Of a DNA stretch of 64,000 bases, positions 18,096 through 25,803 are shown piece by piece (positions within the stretch are counted from its first letter, which is position 1; each line of letters starts with the position of its first letter). The notes beneath the pieces are model-generated. The model saw only the letters and a list, made by a program, of their open reading frames with translations, did no database searches and was not told the origin of the DNA. The DNA comes from Candidatus Eisenbergiella merdipullorum. Lineage in GTDB: Bacteria > Bacillota > Clostridia > Lachnospirales > Lachnospiraceae. The translations under genes were made by a program, and so were the position numbers. The DNA lies in contig DWYY01000121.1 in the NCBI GenBank assembly GCA_019118445.1, positions 1 to 64,000 on the forward strand, in the 5' to 3' direction.

Positions 18096-19082
18096 ATGAA
18101 GATCACGATGGCCCACGGAAGCGGCGGCCGGGAGACCGGCCGGCTGATCCGGGAGATTTTTGAAGCAAATTTTCATAACGAGGTGCTGGATAAAATGGAG
18201 GATTCCGCTGTGGTGGAGGGAAGCGGAAGGCTTGCCATGACCACGGACAGCTTTGTGGTGGATCCGCTCTTTTTTCCCGGCGGGGATATCGGCAGGCTGT
18301 GCGTATGCGGTACGGTAAACGACCTGCTGATGAGCGGCGCCGTGCCCAAATATCTGACCTGCGGTTTTATCATCGAAGAAGGCGCGGACAGTGGGGCTCT
18401 TGCAAGGATTGCCGCATCAATGGCGGTTACCGCTTCGGAAGCGGGCGTCATGATCGTGGCGGGAGACACCAAAGTTGTGGAAGGAAAAGGCGGCGTGTTC
18501 ATCAACACGGCGGGCGTGGGTTTTGTGCCGGACGGCGTTTCGGTGAGCGCGTCCGCCTGCCGGGAAAAGGACGCCGTGCTGGTATCCGGGTTCCTGGGAG
18601 AGCATCATGCGGCAATCCTGAGTTCCCGGATGGGAATTGAAAATGAGATCAGAAGCGACTGCGCTCCTCTCGGAGAGATGGTGTCCGCCATGCGGGAAGC
18701 AGGTGTGCGCATCCATGCCATGCGGGACGTGACCAGAGGCGGCCTTGCCACAGTGCTCCATGAATTTGCCGTCTCCTCCGGCTGCTGTGTGGAGCTTTCC
18801 CAGGATGCCCTTCCGGTATCCGCCCCGGTGAAGGGCTTCTGCGGCCTGTTGGGGCTCGATCCGCTGTATATGGGAAATGAAGGGAAAATGACAGCGGTGG
18901 TGGACGCGCAGGATGCGCAGCTCGCACTGGACTGCATGAAAAAAAGCCGCTATGGAGAAAATGCCGCCCTGATCGGGACCATTTCCCACAGAGAGGACGG
19001 GAAGGTGCTTCTTCACACATCCCTGGGCGGGCTGCGGGTGGTTCCGGAGCTGATCGGGGAGGGGCTTCCGAGGATCTGCTGA
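18096..19082 (+). CDS. hypE: Hydrogenase maturation factor HypE
   Basis: HypE dehydrates the carbamoyl group donated by HypF to a thiocyanate on its last residue. The protein shows AHGSGGRETGRLI at the N-terminus, the ATP-binding PurM-like core (TTDSFVVDPLFFPGGDIG) and the diagnostic C-terminal PRIC with the essential terminal Cys. GGAG six bases before the ATG at 18096 favours that start; an ATG at 18084 would add four residues. It closes the hypCDE set. HypA and HypB, needed for nickel insertion, were not found in the window. Confidence 0.95.
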   Translation: MKITMAHGSGGRETGRLIREIFEANFHNEVLDKMEDSAVVEGSGRLAMTTDSFVVDPLFFPGGDIGRLCVCGTVNDLLMSGAVPKYLTCGFIIEEGADSGALARIAASMAVTASEAGVMIVAGDTKVVEGKGGVFINTAGVGFVPDGVSVSASACREKDAVLVSGFLGEHHAAILSSRMGIENEIRSDCAPLGEMVSAMREAGVRIHAMRDVTRGGLATVLHEFAVSSGCCVELSQDALPVSAPVKGFCGLLGLDPLYMGNEGKMTAVVDAQDAQLALDCMKKSRYGENAALIGTISHREDGKVLLHTSLGGLRVVPELIGEGLPRIC

Positions 19083-19261
19083 GGAAGAGACCCATATCGT
19101 ATCTTGCTGCAGCCCGCCAGGTGCGTGATCGCGGTGTCCTGACAGAGGTGCGCGCATCGGAGCCTGCCGCGTCCGACCCGGATGGAAAGCTGACAGCCGG
19201 TCCTGCGGCAGATGATCTCAATATAGAAGAAAAAGCAGAAAACACGGAAAGGAAAGGGCAG

Positions 19262-20170
19262 ATGACAAAGGAACTGCAGGAGAAACTCGCAGATGCACAG
19301 ATGGTCCTTGTAGGGATCGGAAAAGAGATGGAACTAAAATCGCAGGAGGTCTTTGGCACCATGAAAGAAAATCTGCGATATGCCAAGCTTTTGGAGCAGG
19401 CAGAGGAGAGGAAAGAGGCGGATGCGATAAAGCAGTACCTGCAGCTTTCCTGGATGAAAAACCATCCGGATGAAAGAAGGCAGGCAGCCTATGGACAGCT
19501 TGCCGCTCTGCTTTCCGGGAAAAATTATTTTATCGTCACGCTCTGCACGGATGACCTGATCCTAGAGGCCGGACTGGACGAGGGGAGGATCGTGGCTCCC
19601 TGCGGCGGCTTTCGGGCACTTCAGTGCCCTGCACTTCAGTGTCCCACGCTCCAAAGTTCTGCTCGCAAGAGCAGCGCCGAGGGAGAGGAGCGGACGGAAG
19701 ACGCGGCCCGGCAGGAAAGCGAAGCTCCGCAGGCGGAAGGATGCCTGTATACGGATCCTGCCATGTGGGAGGGGCCGCTTTCCCGGATCGAAGACGGAAC
19801 GGCGCTTTCGGAAATCGCATTTCCGCGCTGCCCTAAGTGCGGTTCTGTTCTTGCCTTTAACCGGATATCCACGCCCGGTTACCTGGAGGAAGGCTATCTT
19901 CCTCAATGGAAGAAATATCAGAAGTGGCTGCAGGGGACGCTGAACCATAGGCTCTGCATCCTGGAGCTCGGGGCGGGGATGGAATATCCTTCTGTGATCC
20001 GTTTTCCCTTTGAACGGGTGGCTTTTTTCAATCAGAAGGCTGAGCTGTTCCGGGTACACAGCAGGCTGTATCAGATGCCGGCAGAACTGAAGGGCCGCGG
20101 CGTCTCCATCCAGGCAGACCCGGCGGACTTTCTGCTGGAGAACGCGGCGCAGGAGAACATTGTCTCCTGA
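19262..20170 (+). CDS. Divergent Sir2-like protein
   Basis: The 302-residue protein resembles the divergent bacterial Sir2 group: YFIVTLCTDDLILEAGL in place of the TTNxD strand, CPKCG (190-193) as the second zinc pair, then ILELGAGMEYPSVIRFPFERV, which matches the family's NAD-binding strand region. However, GAGxS is only weakly present as GIGKE (19-22) and the catalytic His region is not seen (VAPCGGFRALQC instead), so activity is doubtful. Residues 123-160 are a low-complexity insert (LQCPALQC, then Ser/Glu/Ala-rich) encoded by short hairpins at 19614-19674. The frame extends upstream to 19121 (GTG), but the ATG at 19262 has GGAAAGGAAAGG before it. It follows hypE; a link to the hydrogenase is unknown. 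Confidence 0.6.
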   Translation: MTKELQEKLADAQMVLVGIGKEMELKSQEVFGTMKENLRYAKLLEQAEERKEADAIKQYLQLSWMKNHPDERRQAAYGQLAALLSGKNYFIVTLCTDDLILEAGLDEGRIVAPCGGFRALQCPALQCPTLQSSARKSSAEGEERTEDAARQESEAPQAEGCLYTDPAMWEGPLSRIEDGTALSEIAFPRCPKCGSVLAFNRISTPGYLEEGYLPQWKKYQKWLQGTLNHRLCILELGAGMEYPSVIRFPFERVAFFNQKAELFRVHSRLYQMPAELKGRGVSIQADPADFLLENAAQENIVS

Positions 20171-20204
20171 CACGGGAAAAACATTGTCTCCTGACACGGG
20201 AAAA
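20155..20204 (+). repeat. 25-bp perfect tandem duplication over a stop codon
   Basis: The unit AACATTGTCTCCTGACACGG plus GAAAA occurs twice in immediate succession. The first copy contains the stop codon of the Sir2-like gene; the second is untranslated. With the preceding GGAGA the first copy can also pair as GGAGA/TCTCC. No T-run follows. Confidence 0.85.
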
Positions 20205-20210
20205 ACTTCC

Positions 20211-20239
20211 TTGTAATCCGACGGGGGGTATGCTATACT
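20211..20239 (+). promoter_or_regulatory. Promoter of hisHF
   Basis: -35 TTGTAA (20211-20216) and -10 TATACT (20234-20239) are 17 bases apart, with an extended -10 TG at 20231. It lies 40 bases before hisH and directly follows the tandem duplication. Confidence 0.75.
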
Positions 20240-20278
20240 GCGTTAATGAGATAAAGCGAAAAAGGAAAGGAAAAACGG

Positions 20279-20884
20279 ATGGTAGCGATCATTGATTACG
20301 ATGCGGGAAATATCAGAAGCGTGGAAAAGGCGGTCTGCTATCTGGGAAAAGAGGCGGTGGTGACCTCCGACCGGAATACGATCCTCTCAGCCGACCGCGT
20401 GATCCTGCCGGGCGTGGGAGCCTTCGGCGACGCGATGCAGCGGCTTCATGCGCGGGGGTTGGTGGAGGTGATCCGCCAGGTGGCGGAGCGGGAAACCCCG
20501 TTTCTGGGTATCTGCCTGGGCCTGCAGCTTCTGTTTGAAAAGAGCGAGGAAAGCGTGGGCGTTTCGGGGCTTGGCCTTCTGAAAGGAGAGATCCGCAGGC
20601 TGCCGGACATCCCTGGCCTGAAGGTGCCGCATATCGGCTGGAATTCCCTGAAATATCCCAATCCGGGAAGGCTTTTTTCGGGCATCCCGGAGGATTCCTA
20701 TGTGTATTTTGTCCATTCTTATTATCTGCAAGCACGGGATGAGGCCATTGTCACGGCAACAACGGAATACGGAACGCTGGTCCACGCTTCCGTGGAGCGG
20801 GGAAACCTGTTTGCCTGCCAGTTCCATCCGGAAAAAAGCTCCGAAACGGGCCTGACGATCCTTCAGAATTTTCTTTCCATATAG
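20279..20884 (+). CDS. hisH: Imidazole glycerol phosphate synthase, glutaminase subunit
   Basis: HisH releases ammonia from glutamine for HisF in histidine and AICAR synthesis. The 201-residue class I amidotransferase has the nucleophile elbow GICLGLQLL (Cys near residue 80), the oxyanion PGVGAFGDAM and the catalytic His/Glu in CQFHPEKSS. It is nine bases from hisF. No other histidine genes are in the window, so this pair is separated from the rest of the pathway. Confidence 0.95.
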   Translation: MVAIIDYDAGNIRSVEKAVCYLGKEAVVTSDRNTILSADRVILPGVGAFGDAMQRLHARGLVEVIRQVAERETPFLGICLGLQLLFEKSEESVGVSGLGLLKGEIRRLPDIPGLKVPHIGWNSLKYPNPGRLFSGIPEDSYVYFVHSYYLQARDEAIVTATTEYGTLVHASVERGNLFACQFHPEKSSETGLTILQNFLSI

Positions 20885-20893
20885 AGGTGAGAC

Positions 20894-21655
20894 ATGTATA
20901 CAAAGAGAATCATTCCCTGCCTGGACGTGAACAACGGACGGGTGGTAAAGGGCGTAAATTTTGTCAACCTGCAGGATGCGGGCGATCCTGTGGAGATCGG
21001 AGCGGCCTATGATAAGGCCGGCGCAGACGAGCTGGTCTTTCTGGATATCACGGCTTCGTCGGACGGCAGGAAAACGGTGGCGGATATGGTGCGCCGCGTG
21101 GCGGAGCGGGTATTCATCCCGTTCACGGTGGGCGGCGGCATCCGCTCGGTGGAGGACTTCCGGACGCTGCTGCGGGAAGGGGCGGATAAGGTCTCTGTCA
21201 ACTCCGCGGCCATCGACCGGCCGGAGCTGATCCGTGAGGCGGCGGAAAAGTTCGGGAGCCAGTGTGTCGTCGTCGCCATCGACGCGAAGCGCCGGGCCGA
21301 CGGAAGCGGCTGGAATATCTATAAGCACGGCGGAAGGATCGATACGGGGATCGACGCGCTCTCCTGGGCGGAAAAAGCGTTTAAGCTGGGAGCGGGGGAG
21401 ATCCTTTTGACCAGCATGGACTGCGACGGCACGAAAGCCGGCTATGATATTGAACTGACAAAGCGGGTGTCCGGCCTGGTGCCTATTCCCGTGATCGCTT
21501 CCGGCGGTGCGGGAAAACCGGAGCATTTTTACGAAGCTCTCACAGCGGGCGGAGCGGAGGCAGCCCTGGCGGCTTCCCTTTTTCACTATAAGGAGCTTAC
21601 GATCCGCGAAGTGAAGGAATACCTGAGAAGCCGCGGAGTATCTGTGCGGCTGTAG
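20894..21655 (+). CDS. hisF: Imidazole glycerol phosphate synthase, cyclase subunit
   Basis: HisF is the TIM-barrel cyclase partner of HisH and converts PRFAR to imidazole glycerol phosphate and AICAR. The 253-residue protein has the catalytic Asp pair in [13 protein letters not shown] (D11) and [14 protein letters not shown] (about D130), and the phosphate-binding [22 protein letters not shown] precedes the start. The standard length and intact motifs suggest an active histidine enzyme. Confidence 0.96.
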   Translation: MYTKRIIPCLDVNNGRVVKGVNFVNLQDAGDPVEIGAAYDKAGADELVFLDITASSDGRKTVADMVRRVAERVFIPFTVGGGIRSVEDFRTLLREGADKVSVNSAAIDRPELIREAAEKFGSQCVVVAIDAKRRADGSGWNIYKHGGRIDTGIDALSWAEKAFKLGAGEILLTSMDCDGTKAGYDIELTKRVSGLVPIPVIASGGAGKPEHFYEALTAGGAEAALAASLFHYKELTIREVKEYLRSRGVSVRL

Positions 21656-21717
21656 GCCGAAAGCCGGCCGGGGCCTTCCTGATCTTCTAAAAATTATGAT
21701 CGGAGAAACAAAAGAAT

Positions 21718-22401
21718 ATGTCAATGATACAGAACGACTGGCTTCCCGCGATCAGCGGAGAATTCAAGAAGCCATACTATGCGCAGCTTTTCCGGTTCGT
21801 GAAACAGGAGTATACCACCCATGTGGTGTATCCTCCGGCGGATGAGATATTCAACGCCTTTCACTTTACGCCTTTGAGTAAGGTCAAGGTCGTGATCCTG
21901 GGGCAGGACCCTTACCATAACGTGGATCAGGCGCACGGGCTGAGCTTTTCCGTAAAGCCCACGCAGAAGAATATCCCGCCTTCCCTGCAGAATATCTTCC
22001 AGGAGCTTCACGATGATCTGGGCTGCTATATCCCGAATAACGGTTATCTGAAAAAATGGGCGGACCAGGGCGTCCTGCTTTTAAACACTGTGCTCACGGT
22101 GCGCGCCCATCAGGCCAATTCCCATCAGGGAAAGGGCTGGGAGCAGTTCACGGACGCGGTGATCTCCGCCGTAAACCAGCAGGACCGTCCCATCGTCTAT
22201 ATGCTCTGGGGACGGCCCGCGCAGAGCAAGATCCCGATGCTCACCAATCCTAAGCATCTGATCCTGACAGCTCCCCATCCGAGCCCGTTTTCCGCCTCCC
22301 GCGGCTTCTTCGGCTGCAGACACTTCAGCAAGGCGAACGATTTCCTGAAGGCCAACGGGGTGGAGCCTGTTGACTGGCAGATTGAAAATATTGAGGAATA
22401 A
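21718..22401 (+). CDS. ung: Uracil-DNA glycosylase
   Basis: Family 1 uracil-DNA glycosylase, which removes uracil from DNA for base-excision repair. The 227-residue protein has the water-activating loop GQDPYHN (Asp near 64), LLLNTVLTVR, and the DNA-intercalating HPSPFSASRGFFGC loop. It follows hisF by 62 bases and may share its transcript. Confidence 0.97.
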   Translation: MSMIQNDWLPAISGEFKKPYYAQLFRFVKQEYTTHVVYPPADEIFNAFHFTPLSKVKVVILGQDPYHNVDQAHGLSFSVKPTQKNIPPSLQNIFQELHDDLGCYIPNNGYLKKWADQGVLLLNTVLTVRAHQANSHQGKGWEQFTDAVISAVNQQDRPIVYMLWGRPAQSKIPMLTNPKHLILTAPHPSPFSASRGFFGCRHFSKANDFLKANGVEPVDWQIENIEE

Positions 22402-22407
22402 AGGCGG

Positions 22408-22453
22408 TTGACAAACCCGCCTCAGGTTAGTATAGTGTTCCTGTAAAACACTA
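22408..22453 (+). promoter_or_regulatory. Promoter with overlapping inverted repeat upstream of the TrmB-type gene
   Basis: -35 TTGACA (22408-22413) and -10 TATAGT (22431-22436) are 17 bases apart. A perfect 7-bp inverted repeat TAGTGTT-N7-AACACTA (22433-22453) overlaps the -10 and start site. This is a good position for a repressor operator; autoregulation by the gene downstream is an inference. Confidence 0.75.
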
Positions 22454-22486
22454 CTACAACAAGATGAGCCCAGGAGAGGAAAGCTC

Positions 22487-23215
22487 ATGGATGATATGGT
22501 TTTTGTGGAAAAACTGATGACCTTCGGACTGACCAGACAGGAGGCTTCCATTTACCTGTGCCTGTACCGGAACGGGACGTTGACGGGTTATGAAGCGGCC
22601 AAGATCACAGGTATTTCACGCTCCAATGTATACAATGCGCTGGCCGGGCTTACGGAAAAGGGCGCGGCTTACCTGATGGAGGGCAGCAGCAGCCGTTATA
22701 TGGCGGTCCCGGTGGGAGAACTGTGTGACAACAAGCTCCGGGCGCTGTCGGAAGCAAAATCGTGGCTGGAGCAGAACATGCCGCAGGCCAGCAGCCCCAG
22801 CGAAGGGTATATCACCATCGTTGGCGGGCAGCAGATCCTGGATAGGATGCATCACATGATGCGTGAAGCACAGAAGCGGATCTATCTGGCGGCTTCATCG
22901 GAAAGGATTGCCTGTTTTGAGCCGGAGCTTTCCGAGCTGCTTGCGAAGAAGGTCAAGGTGGTGCTCCTGTCGGACCGTGAACCGTCCGGACTGAAAGGCG
23001 CTGTTTTCTACAGATCGGAAGGAAAGGCGGAGCAGGTCCGTCTGATCTCGGATTCCAGATACGTGCTGACGGGCGAACTGACCGGAAGCAGGCAGGACAT
23101 CTGCCTTTATTCCGGGCAGAAGGTTTTGGTGGATGCCCTGAAGGAAGCCATGCGGAACGAGATCAAACTGATCGAACTGACAGGCAGGAAAAAGAAGACA
23201 AAAGGAGAAGCATGA
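22487..23215 (+). CDS. TrmB-family transcriptional regulator
   Basis: This 242-residue regulator begins with a TrmB-type winged helix (LMTFGLTRQEASIYLCLYRNG, then ISRSNVYNALAGLTEKG) and continues into a phospholipase D-like effector domain (GGQQILDRMHHMMREAQKRIYLAAS) of the kind that senses sugars or metabolites. AGGAGAGGAAAG precedes the ATG. The stop overlaps the lysA start (ATGA), so both are made from one message starting at the promoter 22408-22436. This suggests it adjusts lysA or an adjoining function; the effector is unknown. Confidence 0.87.
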   Translation: MDDMVFVEKLMTFGLTRQEASIYLCLYRNGTLTGYEAAKITGISRSNVYNALAGLTEKGAAYLMEGSSSRYMAVPVGELCDNKLRALSEAKSWLEQNMPQASSPSEGYITIVGGQQILDRMHHMMREAQKRIYLAASSERIACFEPELSELLAKKVKVVLLSDREPSGLKGAVFYRSEGKAEQVRLISDSRYVLTGELTGSRQDICLYSGQKVLVDALKEAMRNEIKLIELTGRKKKTKGEA

Positions 23216-24492
23216 TGCAGAAAAAGCCATTTGTGACAAAAGAACAGATTGAAGAAATTGTAAAGAAATATCCCACTCCCTTCCACATCTATGATGAAAA
23301 GGGGATCAGGAAAAATGCGGAAAGGCTGAAAAAAGCTTTTTCCTGGAATCAGGGCTACAAAGAATTTTTTGCGGTGAAGGCCACTCCCAATCCGTTTCTG
23401 ATCGATATTTTAAGGGATTACGGCTGCGGCTGCGACTGTTCCTCTCTGACGGAACTCATGCTCGCCAACGCCATGGGCGTGAAGGGAGAGGATATCATGT
23501 TTTCTTCCAATGATACTCCCGCTGAGGAATTCGCCTACGCGGCCAAGATTGGCGCCACCATCAATCTGGACGATATCACCCACATCGATTTCCTGGAAAA
23601 GATCCTCGGAAAGCTTCCTGAAACCCTGAGCTGCCGTTACAATCCGGGCGGCGTGTTCAAGATCAGCAACAGCATCATGGATAATCCGGGAGACGCCAAG
23701 TACGGCTTTACCACGGAGCAGATGTTTGAAGGCTTCCGCATCCTGAGAAAAAAGGGCGTAAAGCATTTCGGGATCCATGCCTTCCTGGCAAGCAACACCG
23801 TGACCAACGCCTATTATCCCATGCTGGCGAAGGAGCTGTTTGAGCTGGCTGTGGAACTGAAGGAGCAGACCGGCGCGCACATCCGCTTCATCAACCTTTC
23901 CGGCGGCATTGGAATCCCCTACAGGCCGGACCAGGAGCCGAATGATATTTTTGAGATCGCGGACGGCGTGAAGAACGCCTATCAGAAAATCCTCGTTCCG
24001 GCGGGCATGGGCGACGTGGCGATCTATACCGAGCTGGGCCGCTTTATGATGGGCCCCTACGGCCATCTGATCACGCAGGTGATCCATGAAAAGCACACCC
24101 ACAAGGAATACCTTGGCTGCGACGCCTGCGCCGTGAACCTGATGCGGCCTGCCATGTACGGCGCGTACCACCACATCACCGTGTTGGGGAAGGAGAACGA
24201 GCCCTGCGACCACAAGTATGATGTGACCGGTTCCCTGTGCGAAAACAACGACAAGTTCGCCATTGACCGGATGCTTCCCAAAGTCGAGGTGGGAGACTAT
24301 CTCGCCATCCATGATACGGGAGCTCACGGCTTTTCCATGGGCTACAACTATAACGGAAAGCTCCGCTCCGCAGAGCTCCTTCTGAAGGAAAACGGAGAAG
24401 TGCAGCTCATCCGCCGGGCAGAGACTCCTAAGGACTACTTCGCCACCTTTGACTGCTTTGATATATATAACAAATTTGACTGGAATGCATAA
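23212..24492 (+). CDS. lysA: Diaminopimelate decarboxylase
   Basis: A PLP enzyme of the alanine racemase-fold decarboxylase family; it turns meso-diaminopimelate into lysine. FFAVKATPNP carries the PLP lysine (about residue 48), NLSGGIGIPYRP is the phosphate-binding glycine loop, and GCDACAVNLMRPAMYG and DTGAHGFSMGYNYNG supply the C-terminal active-site residues. The 426 residues are in the long-form range of this family; a related specificity for another diamino acid cannot be ruled out. It is translationally coupled to the TrmB-type gene. Confidence 0.88.
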   Translation: MMQKKPFVTKEQIEEIVKKYPTPFHIYDEKGIRKNAERLKKAFSWNQGYKEFFAVKATPNPFLIDILRDYGCGCDCSSLTELMLANAMGVKGEDIMFSSNDTPAEEFAYAAKIGATINLDDITHIDFLEKILGKLPETLSCRYNPGGVFKISNSIMDNPGDAKYGFTTEQMFEGFRILRKKGVKHFGIHAFLASNTVTNAYYPMLAKELFELAVELKEQTGAHIRFINLSGGIGIPYRPDQEPNDIFEIADGVKNAYQKILVPAGMGDVAIYTELGRFMMGPYGHLITQVIHEKHTHKEYLGCDACAVNLMRPAMYGAYHHITVLGKENEPCDHKYDVTGSLCENNDKFAIDRMLPKVEVGDYLAIHDTGAHGFSMGYNYNGKLRSAELLLKENGEVQLIRRAETPKDYFATFDCFDIYNKFDWNA

Positions 24493-24514
24493 TGCATTAT
24501 ACAAAATGCATTTT
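24489..24514. repeat. Two perfect AT-rich 12-bp palindromes
   Basis: ATAATGCATTAT (24489-24500), which contains the lysA stop codon, and AAAATGCATTTT (24503-24514) are both perfect palindromes centred on ATGCAT, followed by TTGCAT. They lie between lysA and its terminator. Function unknown. Confidence 0.75.
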
Positions 24515-24526
24515 GCATGAGGAAAA

Positions 24527-24571
24527 CCGCCTGGAATCCTCCGTTTTGGAGGGATTCAGGCGGCTTTTTTA
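24527..24571. terminator. Bidirectional terminator between lysA and a convergent small gene
   Basis: CCGCCTGGAATCCTCC (24527-24542) pairs with GGAGGGATTCAGGCGG (24548-24563) and is followed by six T on the plus strand. On the minus strand four T follow the stem. It can serve both lysA and the small gene on the other strand, whose stop codon lies in the T-run. Confidence 0.9.
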
Positions 24572-24679
24572 ATGAAACAGCGTTACTCCGATGCAGACGG
24601 CCCATATGCCTGCGGAAAATAGAACCAGCAGCCCAAACAGGAGCTGAGACAGATGGATGTGTCCCTTCTTTTCTTTCAT
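24569..24679 (-). CDS. Small membrane peptide, 36 residues
   Basis: The gene has an ATG at 24679 preceded by GGAGGG with a 9-base gap. It encodes a basic N-terminus (MKEKKGHIHLSQ) followed by one hydrophobic segment of about 24 residues (LLFGLLVLFSAGIWAVCIGV) and ends TLFH. The arrangement predicts a single-pass membrane peptide, N-terminus inside. The stop codon falls in a bidirectional terminator shared with lysA, as expected for a real transcription unit. Function and family are not recognised. Confidence 0.6.
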   Translation of the reverse strand: MKEKKGHIHLSQLLFGLLVLFSAGIWAVCIGVTLFH

Positions 24680-25039
24680 GTGAGTTTTCCCTCCATTCTG
24701 CTATGAGTTTCTGACCGGAAAGCGGCTTATATACGTTATATTCCACGAACCGGTTTTTCTTTATTGTAACGAAAAGAAAGAAGTGATTCTGCCAGGTTTG
24801 GGTTAATTCCATGTAAAGAACAGGAATACGTTTTATAAATCGAAGAGACGGAGAAAGGAGTTGCGTGCATCCGTCTACGGGCGATTGCAGGCAAGATTGA
24901 CCGGCCAGAACAGAAGAAAGGAAAGAAGTCCGCCATGTCTGGAATCCGCCGGTACGGTTCGGGAAAGCAGAACAGCAAAAAAGCCGCTACTCCAAGGAGC
25001 GCCGGAAAGAAAAAACAGACAGAGGAAAAAAGACAGAGG

Positions 25040-25652
25040 GAAAAAAGCGTCTGCAGGACTGCAGCAAGATATTTGGCGCTAAAGATCTGCATAACGGATC
25101 TGGGAACCATCCAGAGCATACTGCTCTGACCGTTCTGCAGGTCCCGGTTAAGAAGCAGAATGCTTTCCACTCCGGCATAGAAGGGGCGAACGGCAGCCCG
25201 ACAAACAGGAGCACTGCGGCCGCGATTCGAAGTTTCGCCCCGCTTCCGCTGGAAAGATCCTTCGCCTTCGGGTTGTCTCCAAAGCCCGGCTTCTGCATAA
25301 GGCTGGAAAACCGTTTCCGATCGAAATCCGGAAAAAAGTCGGCATAATACTGCTCCACATCCGAAACACGCATGTAATCATAGAAGATGGGCTCTGTAGA
25401 CAGCCAGGATATTTTCGCCCGGTCCTGCCAGGAGAGGGGATGGCCTTGAAAAAGAATCTGTCCGTGGGACGGCCTTAAAAGTCCGGCAGCCATTTTCAGA
25501 AAGGTGGTTTTGCCGCTGCCGTTTTCTCCCAGAAGAACGTGGATCTTTCCGGTATCCAACGTAAGATTCAGATCGGAATTACCGTTTTCTTCCATAGTGC
25601 CCGCTGAGTGCGACACATTCCAACATAGCTGTTCAAGGATAGGCAAGGACAA
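25040..25652 (-). pseudogene. ABC transporter relic: ATPase fragment joined to permease fragment
   Basis: Reading on the minus strand, 25652-25206 encodes an ABC ATPase with Walker A GENGSGKTTF and the signature LSSGSGAKLRIA, but the sequence then stops matching: no Walker B (LLLDEP) and no H-loop. Immediately afterwards, in another frame (about 25205-25050), an ABC-2 permease piece follows (AGVESILLLNRDLQNGQSS, MLWMVPRSVMQIFSAKYLA). An out-of-frame deletion appears to have removed the ATPase end and the permease start. The N-terminus before Walker A is also abnormal. The region 24690-25040 contains nothing recognisable. Confidence 0.72.
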
Positions 25653-25724
25653 TTTTTACCAGTCAGATCAAGACGCTGTTTCTTGAAAAGAAGAACGTAT
25701 AGGTTCCAAAGTCTGAATAAATAT

Positions 25725-25732
25725 GCTATAAT
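25725..25732 (+). promoter_or_regulatory. Extended -10 promoter of the FAD oxidoreductase gene
   Basis: TGC followed by TATAAT (25727-25732) forms an extended -10; TTCCAA at 25704-25709 is a weak -35 at 17 bases. Transcription would begin near 25739, which leaves no leader for the ATG at 25744 and favours translation from 25804. Confidence 0.6.
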
Positions 25733-25803
25733 GGCATATCTAAATGGGCGTTAAGCAGCGCCCAAAAACATATATTGCGTTTGAAGGAGGCAAAAGACAG
25801 GTA

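Noticed and set aside
20279-21655. hisHF as sugar-amidotransferase pair (surface sugar synthesis) instead of histidine synthesis
   Set aside because: Both proteins have standard HisH/HisF motifs, and the neighbours (ung) give no sugar-modification context.
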